From Nannochloropsis oceanica (lineage: Eukaryota; Sar; Eustigmatophyceae; Eustigmatales; Monodopsidaceae): a stretch of DNA of 64,000 nucleotides. The notes under the pieces are model-generated. The model had not been told where the DNA came from. It did no database searches and saw only the letters and a list, made by a program, of their open reading frames with translations. The translations under genes were made by a program, and so were the position numbers. Shown here one piece after another: positions 52,338-63,451 of the stretch. Location: contig CP038119.1 of the NCBI GenBank assembly GCA_004519485.1, positions 659,332 through 723,331 on the forward strand. Reading direction: 5' to 3'. The first letter of the stretch is position 1. The number at the start of each line of letters is the position of its first letter.

Positions 52338-52970
52338 GGTTATTCACTGTGGCTTTAAAGGATGACGTCGTGTGATGAGCGGGATTGTCGGTTGCTTCTT
52401 CCAGAGAGAGAATTATAATCCTCTTGAGGTGGAAGCCACGCAGGACGAATATCGTCTCGTCAGGAAATAGTTAGTAATGCCTCTCTGCATTAGAAAATAG
52501 GCGAGGCATTAAATCGGAGGCTGGCTGCTCATGGTCACCGTCCGTTTGTCTTGGCCACGGCGGCGGCAGAAGTGAGTGAGATCGCCGTTTCATGTTGACC
52601 GTGTCGTAGCCCGTGTGAAGGTCTCTGTCACCAAAACGACAAAGCCATACACATGCCGACAAGCTTCACATCTACGTCCTAGGCAATCGACACGAACGAA
52701 GAGCATGTTTTCATGCGTAAAGGAAAATAAGGCGGATGGCGTGAAGAGGAAGAGAGGCGTTTAGTGCAGCCTGAGGCATTCCTTTCCCTCTGCTGAATCA
52801 CCTGGAACGAAGAGCGAAAGGGACATCATTAAAAGAGGGAAAAGAAGAAAGTAAATAAATGAGAGAAGAGGGCCTGTTGGTTTGGGAATGGGCCTCATCT
52901 TAGCTTTATCGATGTTGTCGACTCCTCTGATCAGACAGGCTTTCCCTCCCTCGTTCCCTCCCTCGTTCCT
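52338..52970. other. Intergenic upstream of the ABC gene
   Basis: Contains the presumed ABC promoter (right of 52337) and the 3' end of the Nudix gene; both genes are on the minus strand. CCCT/CGTT repeats occur near 52945-52990. No other gene. Confidence 0.45.
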
Positions 52971-54170
52971 TCACTCCTTCCCTCCCTCGTCCCCACCTAC
53001 ACTCTTCTCCTTCATGTACTCCAGATATTTCCGTGTCGCATAAAGAGAGTCGGGCGTGAACTGGTCGCCAGCCTAACGGGAGGATGGGAGGAAGGAAGGG
53101 AGGGAGACAAGATCGTAAAGGAGGGGATGGAGGGAGGGAGGAAGGGACGGAGGAAGGGGTTGTAGGATGGAAACATACCTCGACGCGGGCGAAGACCTCG
53201 TCCAAAGTCATAGGATGGACGCTCTCCACTTCTTCCTTAAAGAAGGAGTAATGAAATATGGAGGGAGGGAGGGATGAGGATGAAATAGAGGGAAAGATGC
53301 ACACACAGTACAAGAAGCATACTCCTCCCTCCCTCCCTCCCTCCCTCCCTCCCTCCCTCCCTCCTTTCCTCCCTCCTCCTTTCCTCCCTCCCTCCCTCCT
53401 CCCTTCCTCCCTCCCTCCCTCTCTCACCGGCTGTAGCTTCAACTCCCCGTCCCAAACCACCTCCCAGGCATCGCCAAAGACCCTCAACCTCTCGTCTTCG
53501 TACAGGAAAGTGAACAAATGTGCCTTGGGCGCCGTGGGTGGTATCCCCAGCTCTTCCTCCACCTCGCGGCCTGCATTCTCCGCGTATGTTTCGCCTGCCT
53601 GGGAAGAGGGAGACAGAGAGGATATGAAAAGTGTGAGAGGAAAGGGAGGTTGTTATCGTCTAATGCGCACAGACACATCTAAAGCACTAGACATACACAA
53701 CTCTGCCACCGATTGAAGGCATCTGCCCCTCCCCCCACCCCTCCTTCACTTCCTTTCCTTCCTCCCTCCCTCCTTCACTCACGCCCACCACCCCCCCCGC
53801 CACTACTTCGTAGTAACCCGGGCAATAATCCTTGATCATTGTACGCTTCTGCACGTAGAACTGCCCTTGGCTGTTCCTGGCGAAGATGTAGGTGGACCGG
53901 TGAAGGAGACGCTCTTTCCGCTGTGTGGGAAGATGGGGAGGACAGGAGGAAAGAAGGAAGGTGTGGTGAGGGGGAGGTAGGGAGCGAAAAAGAAGCTTAC
54001 GCCAAACACGTACCATCACCGCCCGCCGTTCTTGCCGCAAGACCTGGTTGTTCTCATCGACAATGTCGACCTGTAGTGAGGGATGGAGTGTGAGAAAGGG
54101 GAGAGGGAGGGAGAGCAAGAACCACACGCAAAACGCCAAGACTTACGATTTCGTCTGCAGAAAGCGACAT
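52971..54170 (-). CDS. Nudix hydrolase (YfcD-like)
   Basis: Six minus-strand exons in phase: 54147-54170, 54014-54070, 53783-53920, 53428-53598, 53179-53235 and 52971-53072, about 182 aa. The start MSLSADEI followed by VDIVDENNQVLRQERRAVM resembles the N-terminus of YfcD-type Nudix proteins. The frame is open upstream of this ATG, so an additional 5' exon with a targeting peptide cannot be excluded. The body has LLHRSTYIFARNSQGQFYVQ and KRTMIKDYCPGYYEVVAGG, and the Nudix box spans GGVVGAGETYAENAGREVEE followed by ELGI, with the metal-binding Glu residues present. It ends DSLYATRKYLEYMKEK. Nudix enzymes hydrolyse nucleoside diphosphates linked to another group; the substrate of this subgroup is not firmly known. 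Most exons are phase 0. Confidence 0.85.
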
Positions 54171-54562
54171 GAACCTGGCTGTATCGCTCTGGCTTCCAGT
54201 GTCCTCGTCGGTCGTTGCTGTAGTTGTGTGATATTTTCGTGGGATTGGAATCTGTAACGTCTCAGACACAGCGCGATGTTGACTTGGCGATTCCTTTCTT
54301 CGTTTCACCGCCCCCACAGTCTCTATGCCTTCACGCTACGTACACTACGCGCACTTAATGAGAGGAAAAGAAGCATTGAATAGCGTAGATACAGTCTCAA
54401 ATGTGCCGCTGGCCGAGTAGGAGCGAGATGGGCACACGATAAGGCTGGCACTGCCAAGTCATTCCGACACGCACCAATCTTCCCCCTTAACCACTTCATA
54501 CATTCCTCGGCATCATTAGAAAACACAACACCGGAGCCCATCAAGAGCCCTACTCATCTTAC
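54171..54562. promoter_or_regulatory. Divergent promoter region Nudix / SnoaL-like gene
   Basis: 392 bp between head-to-head start codons. The left 150 bp are open in the Nudix frame and may be a transcribed leader or exon. No clear TATA box. Bidirectional promoter function is inferred. Confidence 0.4.
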
Positions 54563-57500
54563 ATGGAGCCGGACGCGGCCATGACCAAGATAGCGGCATC
54601 TCCCGTTTCGACCTCCTCTCCACCCCCGTCCTGTTTCGCTTCCCCAGCGCCCGGCAAGGACAACGTAGCCTCCCCAATCAAGACTGGAGCAGGACCAGCA
54701 TCGACCAGCTCCACCGCCAAGGGAAAGAAAAGGTATGCGTCATTGTAGGGATCGCGGAGGAAAGAAGGAGCAAACACAGGGTATTGACACTTGCTACCCT
54801 CCTACCCCTCCTACCGTCCCACCCTCCTCTTTCCCTTCCTCAAGCCCGACGAAGAAGCCCCCCCCAGTCAAGATGGACATCTCCCCTGTCCCTTCAACCC
54901 GCCCTTCCCCGTCACCCTCCTTCTCCTCCTCCATATCTACCACATCCGCGACCGCCGCCATCCATACCCCTCCTGTAGCTTCCTCCCCCTCCTCCCCCTC
55001 CTCCTCGGCAGTCGCTCTCCCAATAAATCACCGTGCTCCTTCCTCCTCGCCTTCCCCCAAGACACCCGCCCCTTCTTCCATCGCCACCTCCATGTCCGCC
55101 ACTCCGCTTTCTCCCTCCTCCTCTCCCTCCCACTCCCCCTCCTCCTCCATCCTCCAACCCCCTCCTGCCGCCACGCTCATCGCTTGGTGCAAGAATGTGG
55201 TGGCTCATGATATGGGCCTCAAGGACGAAGACCTCTTGGATGACGACTTTTACTTCATTGGGCCGTTTGACGGGTGAGAGCCCGTCCTTTTTTCCCTAAC
55301 TCCCTCCCTCCCTCCTTTCCACTTTCACATGCCTCCGAACTAAACCCCTCTCTCCTCCACAGGCCCGTCGGAAAGCGCCTCTTCATCGACGGGTCCCTGG
55401 CATTCGACCTGCGAGGAGCATTCCCAGATTTCGATTTCAGGGCTCATGACTTTCGGGTGGACGAGGTAGGTAGCCAGATGCCCCTTCCTCCCTCCTTCCC
55501 TTCTCTCCCTCCTTCCCTCCCTCCTTCCCTTCCTTCCTCCCTCCTTTCATATTAAATGTCAGAAACTTGATTCTATCCCTCCCTCTCTCCCTCCCTCCCT
55601 CCCTTCATTCTCCAGGTGCAGCCCTTCCGGGTATGGTTCACGACGCGGAAGGCGGGCACCCACCGAGGAGACTTGCCGATGTATGGCAAGGTGAGGAGAG
55701 GGAGGGAGGGAGGGAGGGAGGGAGGGAGGGAGGGAGGGAGGGAGGGAGGGAGGGAGGGAGGGAGGAAAGGATATGAGTTCCCAGGGTTGAACCTGTAGGA
55801 AGGCAGAGAGGGAAAGAGAAAGGGAGAAGGGGATCAGTTCAACAGACCCACCATTCCTCCCTCCCTCCCTCCCTTCCTCCCTTCCCAGACCATCAAACCC
55901 ACCCTCCGGGTACTTGATTTCCCTCCCGAAGCCTACTCCTGCACCTTTACACCGGAGGGGAAGTGCATTAAGCTGACAGGAGGTTTCGTCATGGACGCTA
56001 CGCGAGGAAACAGTTCTGGCCTTGGCGGTGCGTCCCTCCCTCCCTCCCTCCCTCCTCCCTCTCTCCCGCCTTCCTTCCCACATACCAATCACCCCTCCCT
56101 CCTTCCCTCTCTCCCTCCCTCCCTCCCTCCTCCAGGCCCTCTGGGCATCGCGGCGGCCGTGGGTCATCCGCTGTCCACCTTCTCGGTCCAACCTCCCCTC
56201 CGAGCCCTGCTGGAGACGGTGAAAAGCAAGACATCATCCCTCCTTCCCGCCCTCCCTCCCTCCCTTTCCGCCCTGTGGGGTGAGGGAGGGAGGGAGGGAG
56301 GGAGGGAGGGAGGGAAGATGCCAGTGTTGCCGAGTGAGACGACTTTGACAGAGGTGAGGGAAAGAGGGACGGAGGGACGGAGGGAGGGAGGGAGGGATGG
56401 AAGGAGGGAGGGAGGGAGAGGTGATTGGTACATGGGATGTATATTGAGGGAGGGGGGGAGGGAGGGAGGGAAAGCAGGGCAGCCGTTCTGTTGCGTGGTA
56501 ACCCCGTCGACCTCCTCCTTTTTCTCTCATCCTGCTCCACCTCCCTCCCTCCTTCCCTTCCCCCCCCCCCCTTCACCTCGCAGGCGGAGCTCCTCTCCCT
56601 CGCATCCTCTTTCCTCTCTTCCTCCCCTTCCTCCCCCCCTCCCTCCCTCCCTCCTTCCTTCCTCTATACCGAGCCTCTACTGGGTAAGCGGTGGATAGGA
56701 AAGGAGGAATACCTCCAGCGGCAGCTGGACTGTGACTGGCACGGCGCCTTTTCCGACATCAGTACGTGCCCTCCCTCCCTCCCTCCCTCCCTCCCTCCCT
56801 CCCTCCCTCCCTCCCTCCCTCCCTCCCTTTCCTCGTCTCGACGAAGCCAGGCACATGAACATAAATGCATTTCAAATCGATCATTCTCCGATCCCTCTCT
56901 CCCTTCCTCCATCTCCTTCCTCCTCCTTCCCTCCCTCCCTCTTACAGCCATCCTCACCTATAACCTGCGTCTCGACCGTCATCAGCCGGCCACCGTATGG
57001 GCCGACGTCCGCCGAAGGGGGACTCACACGGGCTCCAAGAGCTTCGGAGGAAAGGAGGGGAGGTAAGGAAGCAAGGAAGGGAGGGAGGGAGGGAAAGAGG
57101 AAGGGAGAGAGAGAGGGAGGGAGGAAAGGGAGGGATAAGACGATAAAGGACTGCGGGTGGCTTCGCCTTCCTAACGCACCCTCCCTCCCTCCCTCCCTCC
57201 CTCCCTCCCTCCCTCCCTCCCTCCCTCCCCCCCAGTTTATTCGCCATCCCTCCCGCCTCTGGTCTTCCCTATGTTTCTGCACCCGAGGCCGTTTCCCTCA
57301 CCTTCAATGACAAAAAGCAGCTAGTGCGGTACGTCCCTTTCTCCCGTCCTCCTCACTCGCACCCCTTCTTCCTCAATCCCTCTCTTCCTCCCTCCCTCCC
57401 TCCCTCCCTTCCGTCCTCATCACTCATCCCTCCTCTCCTTCCCTTTCTTCCTCCTTCCCTCCCTCCCTCCCTCCCTCCCTCCCTCCCTTCCTCCCTCTCT

Positions 57501-58267
57501 TCCCTCAGGATGACGGCAGCAGCAGTCCTGGATCGGGAAGAGGGAAACACGGGCGGTCTCGGAGGGATTTATGGTAAGCCCTTCACTCCCTCCCGCTCTC
57601 CTTCTCTCTCTCCCTCCTTTCTACCCTCTCTCCCTCCCCCCTTCTCCACCTACGGGAAGCCCCTCCCTCCCTCCCTCCCTCCCTCCCTCCCTCCCTCCCT
57701 CCCTCCCTCCAACCCATCCCACCACGCCCTCAACCGATTCATCAACGCGACGTTCTCATCAATTCCCCCCCCCTTCCCCCCCTCCCTCCCCCCCTTCCTC
57801 CTTCCAGGCGCCTACTACGCCCTCAATCGCCCTTCCCTCCCTCTCTTGACGCGCCCCCTCCGCTTCCACTCCCTAAGAGAATGGAAAACGTCCATTCTCA
57901 AGAGTTTCGCCGGTCCTGCCCTGGCTAAGGTAAGCTCCCTCCCTCCCTCCCTCCCTCCCTCCTTCCCTCCCTCCCTTCCTTCCTTCCTTTCTTCCTTCTT
58001 GTCTTTCACCCTCGCTCCCTTCATTCTCCCCTCCCTCCCTCCCTCCCTCCTTCCTTCCCTCCCTCCCTCCCTCCCTCCCTCTCACCCCAGCTTCCTATTG
58101 TGAAACGTTACGCCTCTTCCTCCTTCTTCTCTCCTTCCAAGGTCGCCCCCTCCTCCTCCTCCTCCTCCTCCTCTACTCTCTCACCCACGGGAGAGAAGAA
58201 GAGGAAGGCGGAGGGGGAGGGGGAGGGCTCACCCTCAAGTCAAAAAATGGCACTATCATCCGAGTAG
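54563..58267 (+). CDS. Protein with two tandem SnoaL/NTF2-like units
   Basis: Twelve exons in phase: 54563-54732, 54845-55273, 55363-55465, 55616-55690, 55889-56027, 56136-56353, 56584-56761, 56948-57062, 57236-57328, 57509-57573, 57808-57929 and 58091-58267; about 627 aa. The first 180 residues are Ser/Pro-rich and disordered. The first folded unit runs RGAFPDFDFRAHDFRVDE, VQPFRVWFTTRKAGTHRGDL, then PPEAYSCTFTPEGKCIKLTG and RGNSSGLGGPLG. A second unit repeats this order: HGAFSDITILTYNLRLDR, QPATVWADVRRRGTHTG, then APEAVSLTFNDKKQLVRMTA and EGNTGGLGGIYG. The pattern resembles SnoaL-like NTF2-fold domains, which bind or transform small ligands. No transit peptide is evident; the Ser-rich C-terminus with KKRK could be a nuclear signal. 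Exon 6 carries in-frame GGGA repeats. Specific function unknown. Confidence 0.75.
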
Positions 58268-59429
58268 GAAAGAAAAGAGGGAGGGAGGGAGGGAGGGAGG
58301 GAGGAAAGGAGGGCTCCTCTATAGAGGAGGAAATGAGGGAGAGTGAGGGAAGGAAGGAGGGAGGGAGGGAGGAGGGAAGTAAAATGAAATGATAGGAAGT
58401 GTAGAAGCTCACACTCCACAGCGAGAAAGCGGGGAGGGGTGGGTGGCCTTTTGAAGAAAATCGGATATACAGGAGTGATGAAAAGAAATACAAGGAAAAG
58501 AAGCGATATATAGAAGGAGAGAAAAAAGTGATAAAGAAAAGGGAGAAAGAAAGGTGGGGGAAAAGTGTGGAAAGAAGGTGAAAACATGAAGTCAAAGAGA
58601 TGTGGGGAACGAGCTGGTACGGAAAAAGAAGAGGAAAAAGAAGAAGAGGAAGGGGAAGAAAAAAAGAAGAGGAAGACGACGACAACCGATAACCGAAATA
58701 CAAAAGTTACAAAAGATCGGCTCTCGCAATCCACCGTTTGGATTATTTTTACTTCTTTGTCTTCTTCCTCTACTCCTTCTTCTGACTTCTTTCCCTTTTT
58801 CACAGGTCTTTTTTTCCGAGATCAAAGCAGATTCTGTACTCCGTTAGACACTGAGCATGTCAGTTCTGCCACTCAAAGCTTCTCAACATCCTAATTGCCG
58901 TAAATTTCGTTAAGGCCTGTCGCCTCCTCTCCATTTTTCCTACGCCTCCTCCCCTCCCGTGCGGAATTTACTCTTTTCCCCCTTTGCAGGAAATGTATGT
59001 CCAATCTGACATTCGCGTACTACTTCATAAAAATGGGCCAAGCAGCTTGAGGAAGTTGCGATCCTTTGGAAGCCAAAAAAAGGCAGCGCTCAGCACAACG
59101 GAACTAGTAGGCTCCTCCCTTATGCATATGCATATGCTCATGCTTATTGCTATAGCTTATTGCCTAATATTATTCGGCAATAGAATGGTATGAAACGTTT
59201 CTTAATTGTATTGGATGGTATACCTCATGGTACACCTTGTGTGGTGAACAGTGCATGCGGATAGCACATGAGGGGCATAGATAGCGATAAGAAAAAACAT
59301 ACTCTCATCAATGAGAGGGAATCTTTCACCAGTTTAGCTGTAGGCAGCAGCAAGGGAAGGGCAGTGTTCCGGCTCACATCGGCTATTGTTTTTTGGTAAG
59401 CGATGATCAGACACCCTCTTTCTGGGCTA

Positions 59430-59758
59430 CTTCAGGGCGGCTGTCGCTGCTGCTTCTGCATGCGAAGGACGACGTCCTTTCCCTACGATCCATCCGCTGA
59501 CAAACAGCAATCGCAGAGTACAACATCATCCACATTATTTATCATAATCTATGCAGCCCTCGACCTCATGAGGTGTGTCTGGGGGACTCATGCGGCAACA
59601 ACAGCACCATGGGCCTCCCTCGCTGATTTGCCAAGCCCATAATGGACCTTCCTCGTTCATCTACCTACAACCCAACCATACATGCAAACGTCCCCAGACA
59701 TGCACCCAATTTAAGAGTGCACCATTACCTCTCAGGTTGTCTAGGTGCGGTCAACGCT
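59430..59758 (+). repeat. Repeat R2, distal copy upstream of glycosyltransferase B
   Basis: It begins GCTACTTCAGGGCGGCTG and includes the GGGCCTCCCTCGCTGATTTG and CCAAGCCCATAATGGACCTT blocks shared with R1 and R3. Confidence 0.75.
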
Positions 59759-59820
59759 CGCGCGGTGAGAGATGATGGTAGCCAGGCCATTTCATTTCGT
59801 GATGTCCGCCCTCTATCTCG

Positions 59821-60129
59821 GCTACTTCAGGGCGGCTGCTCCTGCTGCTTCTGCAAGCGAAGCTTTGAAATTCCCCCACCAACCATCTCCTGCAGACATC
59901 AGGAAATGCACCACGTGGCAAATTGTTCGCCATAGTCTGCAGCTGTCGACCACATGTGGGGTGTTGGGGGCTTTCATGCGGCGACATCTTTGCTGATTAG
60001 CAAAGCCCATGATGGACATTTCACACCCATCTACCAACAGCCCACCCAGAAGTACACATCCAGACATGCACACGCACGATTATAAAATGTACAACACCCT
60101 CTCACGTCCATCGCCCGTTCTAGGTGCTG
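59821..60129 (+). repeat. Repeat R3, proximal copy upstream of glycosyltransferase B
   Basis: It begins GCTACTTCAGGGCGGCTGCT and ends near CATCGCCCGTTCTAGGTGC, close to R1 in both ends. R2 and R3 are tandem, so one repeat was duplicated after or before the gene duplication. Confidence 0.75.
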
Positions 60130-60208
60130 ACAAAGTAAAACTTATCAGTAGAACTAATTAGGAGAGTGTCTAAAGTGTCTTCTCTTCTTTCTCAACCTCA
60201 AACATAGT

Positions 60209-62032
60209 ATGAAGCCGCTTCATCATCAATGCCTGGTCATTTTGGGTATTCTTGCATGTCTACTTTTGGGACTTAGTGATGCGGCTGGCCATAACACCAG
60301 CGCTTGTCTTGCAATGATCATGAAGAACGAGGGGCCAATATTGCCCCGCCTTTTTGATAGTATTCGCGGCTTTGTATCGGAATATTGTGTCATGGATACC
60401 GGCTCGACGGACGATACTGTGGATGTATTGAGAGCTATTGATATGCCGGGAAAGATTTTGCACGGACCCTTCATCAACTTTGCCCAGGCACGCAATGCGA
60501 TGATCAATCAGTGCCGTGAGGTGATGACCTCGTGTGATTACTTTGTGCTTCTGGATGCGGACATGGTGCTGCGTGTTGATCCGGCATGGAATTGGGATGA
60601 TCTGGATGGGAAGGATGTGTACAATTTGATTCAGATCTCAAGTGTGGAGTACGAGAACGTGCGGATCATCCGTCGCACGGCAGACCGAATCAAGGTAGTG
60701 GGCGCAACCCATGAGTACTACGATGTGCCCGATGATTACACGCGAGGGCTGATCCCTAAAGACTTGGTATATATTGATGACGTGGGCGATGGAAAAGCCA
60801 AAGGAGACAAATCACAACGCGATGAGCGGTTGCTCCGGCAGGAGCTTGCAGACGACCCAAACAATCCACGAACAATCTTTTACTTGGCAAATACCCTAAG
60901 GGATATGGGAAGGTACGCCGACGCCATACCCTATTACGAGCAGCGCAGTCACATGGACAACGGATGGTGGGTGGAACGGGACTATGCTGTGTACATGCTT
61001 TCTCGATGCTACCTGGCGCTAGACGACGTCGCCAATGCTAGGAAGTACGGTGAGCTATCGGCGAGCATCTCGAACCGAGCAGAGCCTCTGTACGACTTGA
61101 TCTACTACCTGCACCACCGCGAACAGTATGCCTTGGCATGGTATTACTATACTCTAGCGTCCGGTATCCCTAAACCTCCAGTGGACCAAGCATTGTTCAT
61201 TGTCTTGGACATATATGCTTTCTGGCTTGATTTCGAACAGGCGACGCTATCGCGGCATATTTATCCTACTCAACCCACACTTGTCCTTGAGGCAGGGTTA
61301 TCGTTCTTGAACAATGTGCATGCGCCCCAGTACTTGCGGAACTACTTTTACAAGAGAGAATGGGGCTCACATACAGTGCAATATCTCGAGACTACCATGT
61401 CGTACCACCATTATGATGCGACACACGCCAAGACGTTCTGGCAGTTCATACTTCACCCAACATCCTCAACAGCAAGTGATAATACCACCGATGTGGACAA
61501 CTCGTGCCCTCTCAGCTTATTGGAAGGACATAGACCCGAGGAACTCATGGACGATGAGACTCTTCCAAACCACCTTCCATTATTTGCGACCATGCCTGAG
61601 GTGGAGGTGTCGTGCATAAACCAGTGGTACCCTATGCAGATAGGTAAAGTGGTGGAGGGGGTATGTGAGGTGCACACCTCTGTTGCGACTCCTCGCAGTT
61701 TCTCGTTCCTAAGCAAAGGCAGCAACGGTGCTCTATATCAAGACGCCACGTGGTTTTTAGCAAAGTCGCATACCGAAGATACGGCATCAGGCAGAGTGCT
61801 TTTCCACTTTGTTGTCATAGATGCTAGTTCTCGCATCAAAACTTATACGTTGCCCTTTATGCTGAGGGAGACGCCGTCTGGTACGAATGCCGAGACGGCT
61901 TTGTTCTTGCGAGAGGACGAAATCATCATCGTTTTCATTGATGGTGAGGATGCGGGGGACGTGACATCTGTGGTCCATCGCCTCCCGTTGATAGCTTTGG
62001 GCCCGTTGCTAGTGACAGGACCTAAGCATTAA
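60209..62032 (+). CDS. GT2-like glycosyltransferase with TPR-like region, copy B
   Basis: Intronless, 607 aa, same features as the copy at 44758-46581: signal peptide, DTGSTDDT and LLDADM glycosyltransferase motifs, a TPR-like middle region and an unassigned C-terminal region. Direct comparison of the two frames shows five amino-acid changes (Ala/Val and Phe/Leu in the signal peptide, His/Tyr, Asn/Thr and His/Pro in the second half) and about two silent changes, so roughly 99.6 percent nucleotide identity, whereas the flanking DNA is clearly diverged. The Thr here removes an Asn-Met-Ser sequon that copy A has. No upstream in-frame ATG exists, supporting this start for both copies. Both frames are intact and presumably expressed. 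Copies are 15.45 kb apart in direct orientation. Confidence 0.85.
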   Translation: MKPLHHQCLVILGILACLLLGLSDAAGHNTSACLAMIMKNEGPILPRLFDSIRGFVSEYCVMDTGSTDDTVDVLRAIDMPGKILHGPFINFAQARNAMINQCREVMTSCDYFVLLDADMVLRVDPAWNWDDLDGKDVYNLIQISSVEYENVRIIRRTADRIKVVGATHEYYDVPDDYTRGLIPKDLVYIDDVGDGKAKGDKSQRDERLLRQELADDPNNPRTIFYLANTLRDMGRYADAIPYYEQRSHMDNGWWVERDYAVYMLSRCYLALDDVANARKYGELSASISNRAEPLYDLIYYLHHREQYALAWYYYTLASGIPKPPVDQALFIVLDIYAFWLDFEQATLSRHIYPTQPTLVLEAGLSFLNNVHAPQYLRNYFYKREWGSHTVQYLETTMSYHHYDATHAKTFWQFILHPTSSTASDNTTDVDNSCPLSLLEGHRPEELMDDETLPNHLPLFATMPEVEVSCINQWYPMQIGKVVEGVCEVHTSVATPRSFSFLSKGSNGALYQDATWFLAKSHTEDTASGRVLFHFVVIDASSRIKTYTLPFMLRETPSGTNAETALFLREDEIIIVFIDGEDAGDVTSVVHRLPLIALGPLLVTGPKH

Positions 62033-63451
62033 AAGGGTGCTGCTCCAGTTATGATAAACGTACTAACCTCTGCCATATATTATCCTCTTGAAGACTCTGT
62101 GCCTTTTATTTCGATTCCGACGTGCTGTTCTCATTTCCCGGTACATGTACGATGGAACTAGCCTGTACCTAATTCCTCGTGTCAGTCTATTGAGAAAAAG
62201 TCAATCAATGCCAACCAAAGAACCAATCACGAAGGCATTTAGACTAGCATTGACGTACCCATTTATCTCTTGTTCGTTTCATCATCTTGCTCCTTCATTC
62301 GAAAGGGGTCGGCTTTTATTCAAAATGGCCCTTGTCGCTGTTTCAAGGCAGGAAAGGAGGGAGGGAGGGAGGGCGATAAGAAGGAGGACCTTCGAATTTA
62401 TTGTGTCCTTCTGTACATCAGAGGCCCGGGAGAGGGAAAGGGACGTCTCTCTCTTTCTTCTCTGTTTGTCATTTATGATTTTCTTCCAGATCGCTACGTT
62501 CAAACCCAACGCTAAAAGGAGCAGTAGCTGCAATGGATAACCACCAGTGCCATTCTCAAGAGCAGCTCGGTACGAGCAGTCATGAGTGTGACGACATCAC
62601 CACCATACACACACATACTAGCAGCAGCAATTCTGTAGGATAACCATCAGCAGTAAGACAGCATCATTTATGTTCATCCAATTCAACGGCATCATTACCA
62701 CAAACACTAGTAGAGTGTGTCCGGTGACAGCAAAGCTTAGATTCGCCTCCATACAGGCAAATGAACACTTGTCAGTGGCGTCACGTATACACCATAAATA
62801 GTCTTCACGTAAAAAGATTTCTTTTTTACACAGCTTCTTTTAGCTTTCTTGGCAGTAAGGTTCATTTCATGTGGAAACTCACAAATATCAACGAGAAAGA
62901 GGAGAAGGAGAGGAATGACGGTCAAAAAGAAAATGAATAAAACAAGTAATAAAGAAATGTGGAAAAAGGAAAAGAAAATGGAAGAATACGAATTAGAATA
63001 AAAATAGGAAGAAGGAAAACGTGAAGGACAAGACGACAACGACATGAATCATATAACGTAGAATCATGATCTTCTACTACCTTTCGTAGTATTTTTACTT
63101 CTTTTTCTTCTTCCTATTTTTCTCCTCTTCCTCCTCTTCTTCTTCCTATTCTTCTTCTCTGATCTCTTCCCTTTCCTACTTTCTTCTTCTTGTTCTTGTT
63201 CATATTTTTTGTTTTTGTTCTTGTTCGGCTCCTTCTTCTCCCTCGTGTAATTCTTCTTACTCTTTCTCTGGTTTGGATTTTCATACTCACACATTTCCAG
63301 GCACAAACAGCTCTTCTCTCTCTCGCCTTTCCTTCCTTCCTTCCTCCTCCTCTCTACCCGCTTCTCGATATCAATCAATTCATTTCGGCCCCCTTCCCTG
63401 CCTCCATCCCGCCCGCCCGCCCTTCCTCCCTATTCCTCCCTCCCTCCCCTT
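62033..63451. other. 3' flank of glycosyltransferase B and intergenic DNA
   Basis: Similarity to the copy A 3' flank continues in patches to about 62255. After that come mixed sequence, an A/G-rich stretch (62880-63030) and a long T/C-rich stretch (63075-63450) that precedes the 3' end of the last gene. No gene recognised. Confidence 0.5.

Larger units (their letters stand above)
58268..60208. other. Upstream region of glycosyltransferase copy B, with repeats
   Basis: Purine-rich sequence to about 58740, then from about 58915 sequence homologous to the upstream region of copy A. Two further copies of the R repeat (R2, R3) lie at about 59430-59758 and 59821-60129. A 69-codon frame at 58984 and others are not supported as genes. 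Confidence 0.55.
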
